From Deltaproteobacteria bacterium (GTDB lineage: Bacteria; UBA10199; DSSB01), in the NCBI GenBank assembly GCA_021772695.1, contig JAJFLL010000003.1:1-7456 (forward strand): a stretch of DNA of 7,456 nt, read 5' to 3'. The notes below the pieces were generated by a model. That model worked only from the letters and a program-made list of their open reading frames with translations. It was not told where the DNA came from and searched no databases. This document shows positions 7,201 through 7,456 of this stretch, one piece after another (positions within the stretch are counted from its first letter, which is position 1; every line of letters begins with the position of its first letter). The position numbers were made by a program, and so were the translations under genes.

Positions 7201-7455
7201 TTGGTATTCTGTGCCTTCATAAGACAGGGCCAGGGTTTGCAAATCGGAGGCAAATAATTCCGGTTGGGTTTCTTGGGCCAGACTTTCCCAAGCCTGAATT
7301 CCGGCACCTAGGGCCAGACGAAGTTGGGGATGTTCCAAAGGATTGAGCCGGGATGGACCCGGTATGGTCGCAAAGATCTCACCTAAGGCGCGGGCACCAT
7401 AAGGCTCTGAAGATTGGGCGAGCTCCAACGATGGAAGAGTGTCCGGTAATATCCT
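4204..7455 (-). CDS. giant multi-module protein of unknown function, 5' end cut by window edge
   Basis: The frame is open from the right edge (first complete codon at 7455-7453) to TAA at 4206-4204, giving 1083 visible residues; the true start lies beyond the window, and the TTG at 7428 has no ribosome site. I do not recognise a named family. Numbering from the edge codon, four parts can be seen. Residues 1-137 form amphipathic helices of helical-repeat type. Residues 139-309 are Gly/Ala/Leu-rich and hydrophobic (GMGVGSLGYGLGRVLGL, later ALLMVGVL) with a central EVSAFTTASLG. Residues 347-385 are a Gly/Pro/Arg-rich linker. Residues 386-1077 contain about six degenerate alpha/beta modules, some of them separated by Pro/Arg-rich linkers at 485-514, 614-659 and 862-904. 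The protein ends directly after the last module. Hydrophobic cores of this kind occur, as I remember, in orphan giant proteins of deltaproteobacteria-like genomes; that is recollection, not a search. Export cannot be judged without the N-terminus. A membrane-inserting, toxin-like or surface role is possible but unproven. Confidence 0.85.
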   Translation of the reverse strand, partial: RILPDTLPSLELAQSSEPYGARALGEIFATIPGPSRLNPLEHPQLRLALGAGIQAWESLAQETQPELFASDLQTLALSYEGTEYQGIAEAAYGWLSQSGSVPTDLQTRAAGRLAVLSGQGPWPEQAERFLDHFVEEVTAPELVVGMGVGSLGYGLGRVLGLQGSRALGLSSRFGGILSRGTGLGLEVSAFTTASLGIAHLRNPAQVAFGENFFQHWKSALLMVGVLRGSHWGSRALLGPMPAGASLSQQIFHGGARQGATYLGLVGSAYGHQYLGWSGPESFSQVAATALAQLFTFHAAGRLSREIFGRHLGPIEQDLHRQAARLESPSAFRLPGLALAGATVGEGALPNHVFHMGGENGDGSPPPRGRSRTPTLPFITQGGERGADPRQVLGILDIMRRISDPQYKFFDLLVQGDVTFKVEGAITRGSSLTNLLSTLNTLSVRPNPRVSSVPLGRRVVLEWDQTVENPAGQRIEFIYGERGFEMPPATESVMDSVPEPQAPRRQADSHLSLPRFGPESMEHSASDMIQLIRHIMSNKANFQEWLLQRNLAIRLDSSFGWKIESMLQVLNGLPRLTEIPELQRINLSIGPEKTSAVIMKLNGFYVDPMRPKEIYRPRRTPETLPRADEVGPLPSHVRPPTPRPPRSDSDVPEVRAQEITGTRSVAWGPDHLPQILHGLDQLTLHLRLMPQADVTGQRPSLVVEGQTVTLKKLNEATRDRLEGSEEGRQWDLWVPQNQPAERLFQGQVRGGELFWRIGDSSRWDRIAGQALFNQPIVRSPLEIYLLLDAYTRDSGRSPQNETEIQHRGWFSPEYLTALDSMVGGTLNRMNIVGRRLSLVTESNRLILEYHYRQSQWVQKFRMQLEEGEVESPVAGEVVDPVRGSEPAPTVPGSAPPVLGPSGPANMPAFFISRIPTDLLGQMRQFLNPELSMDRMEILLRFQKPILSQDLQRYMARLTDMPPGRSLVLYDTQGRQTFRFYKHQDRVVHESEAWKTPVSPTSLFAHSPMHLLQGVTMIQGNPPSSQDTLLVTARGTWDPGTVPAELLDGLGSFRSLPFNRVEIFWPASATRKFLVRSPSRDWVEE
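4225..6300 (-). repeat. about six degenerate alpha/beta modules in the giant protein
   Basis: This is a protein-level repeat; no DNA-level repetition is evident. Visible residues (window bases on the - strand): A 386-484 (6300-6004), B 515-615 (5913-5611), C 659-759 (5481-5179), D 777-865 (5127-4861), E 904-991 (4746-4483), F 999-1077 (4461-4225). A typical unit has a leading helix, a strand (VTFKVEG in A, LAIRLDS in B, MEILLRF in E, DTLLVTARG in F), a short Leu-patterned helix (LTNLLSTLNTL in A, IESMLQVLNGL in B, LQRYMARLTDM in E, VPAELLDGLG in F) and a beta-hairpin rich in Arg and aromatics (RVVLEW, RLILEYHY, RQTFRFY, RVEIFW). A, B, E and F agree best by eye; C is the least convincing. Boundaries are approximate. 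Confidence 0.45.
6529..7041 (-). other. Gly-rich hydrophobic core segment of the giant protein
   Basis: Visible residues 139-309 are dominated by Gly, Ala, Leu, Val and Ser with few charges. G-x-x-x-G spacings occur in the first part, followed by ALLMVGVL and a later segment around TYLGLVGSAYGHQYLG. This looks like packed glycine-rich helices that could enter or cross a membrane, yet scattered Arg, His and Gln break every stretch long enough for a classical transmembrane helix. It sits between the helical N-terminal part and the linker leading to the repeated modules. Confidence 0.5.
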
Positions 7456-7456
7456 G

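Noticed and set aside
7426..7428. TTG at 7428 as the start of the giant protein
   Set aside because: The frame stays open to the window edge, no ribosome site precedes the TTG, and the sequence looks like the middle of a protein.

Overview
The window holds four protein-coding genes in two convergent pairs and almost no free DNA between them. On the + strand are the 3' part of a bacterial C13 (legumain/caspase-fold) cysteine peptidase gene and, 60 bases later, a complete gene for a DUF3829 (YiiG-like) lipoprotein. On the - strand, read from the right edge, are a very long uncharacterised protein gene that is cut by the window edge and, 53 bases after its stop, a complete hrpB gene (DEAH-box ATP-dependent helicase). 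The two pairs meet tail to tail: the lipoprotein and hrpB stop codons share the palindrome TTAA at 1652-1655.

Lipoprotein export, HrpB and DUF3829 point to a Gram-negative bacterium with an outer membrane. The mid-range GC content and the huge, low-complexity, Gly/Ala/Leu-rich plus Pro/Arg-linked protein resemble the orphan giant proteins of uncultivated deltaproteobacteria-like lineages (Bdellovibrionota, Myxococcota or UBA10199-type genomes). That placement is an impression, not a demonstrated assignment. There are no tRNAs, rRNAs, insertion sequences, CRISPR arrays or phage genes, and all four reading frames are intact inside the window.

Layout: 3-470 C13 peptidase (5' end off the window); 471-530 short gap with at most a weak terminator; 531-1655 lipoprotein; 1652-1655 shared stops; 1652-4150 hrpB (-); 4151-4203 gap with the hrpB start region and an out-of-frame mini-ORF; 4204-7455 giant protein (-, 5' end off the window). 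No gene-free stretch exceeds 60 bases.

The peptidase and lipoprotein may form one transcription unit acting outside the cytoplasm. The giant gene and hrpB are probably co-transcribed, although HrpB is a cytoplasmic RNA helicase-family protein with no obvious functional tie to its neighbour. The part most worth study is the giant protein: a helical N-terminal part, a Gly-rich hydrophobic core, then about six degenerate alpha/beta modules, some separated by Pro/Arg-rich linkers. I recognise no named family in it.
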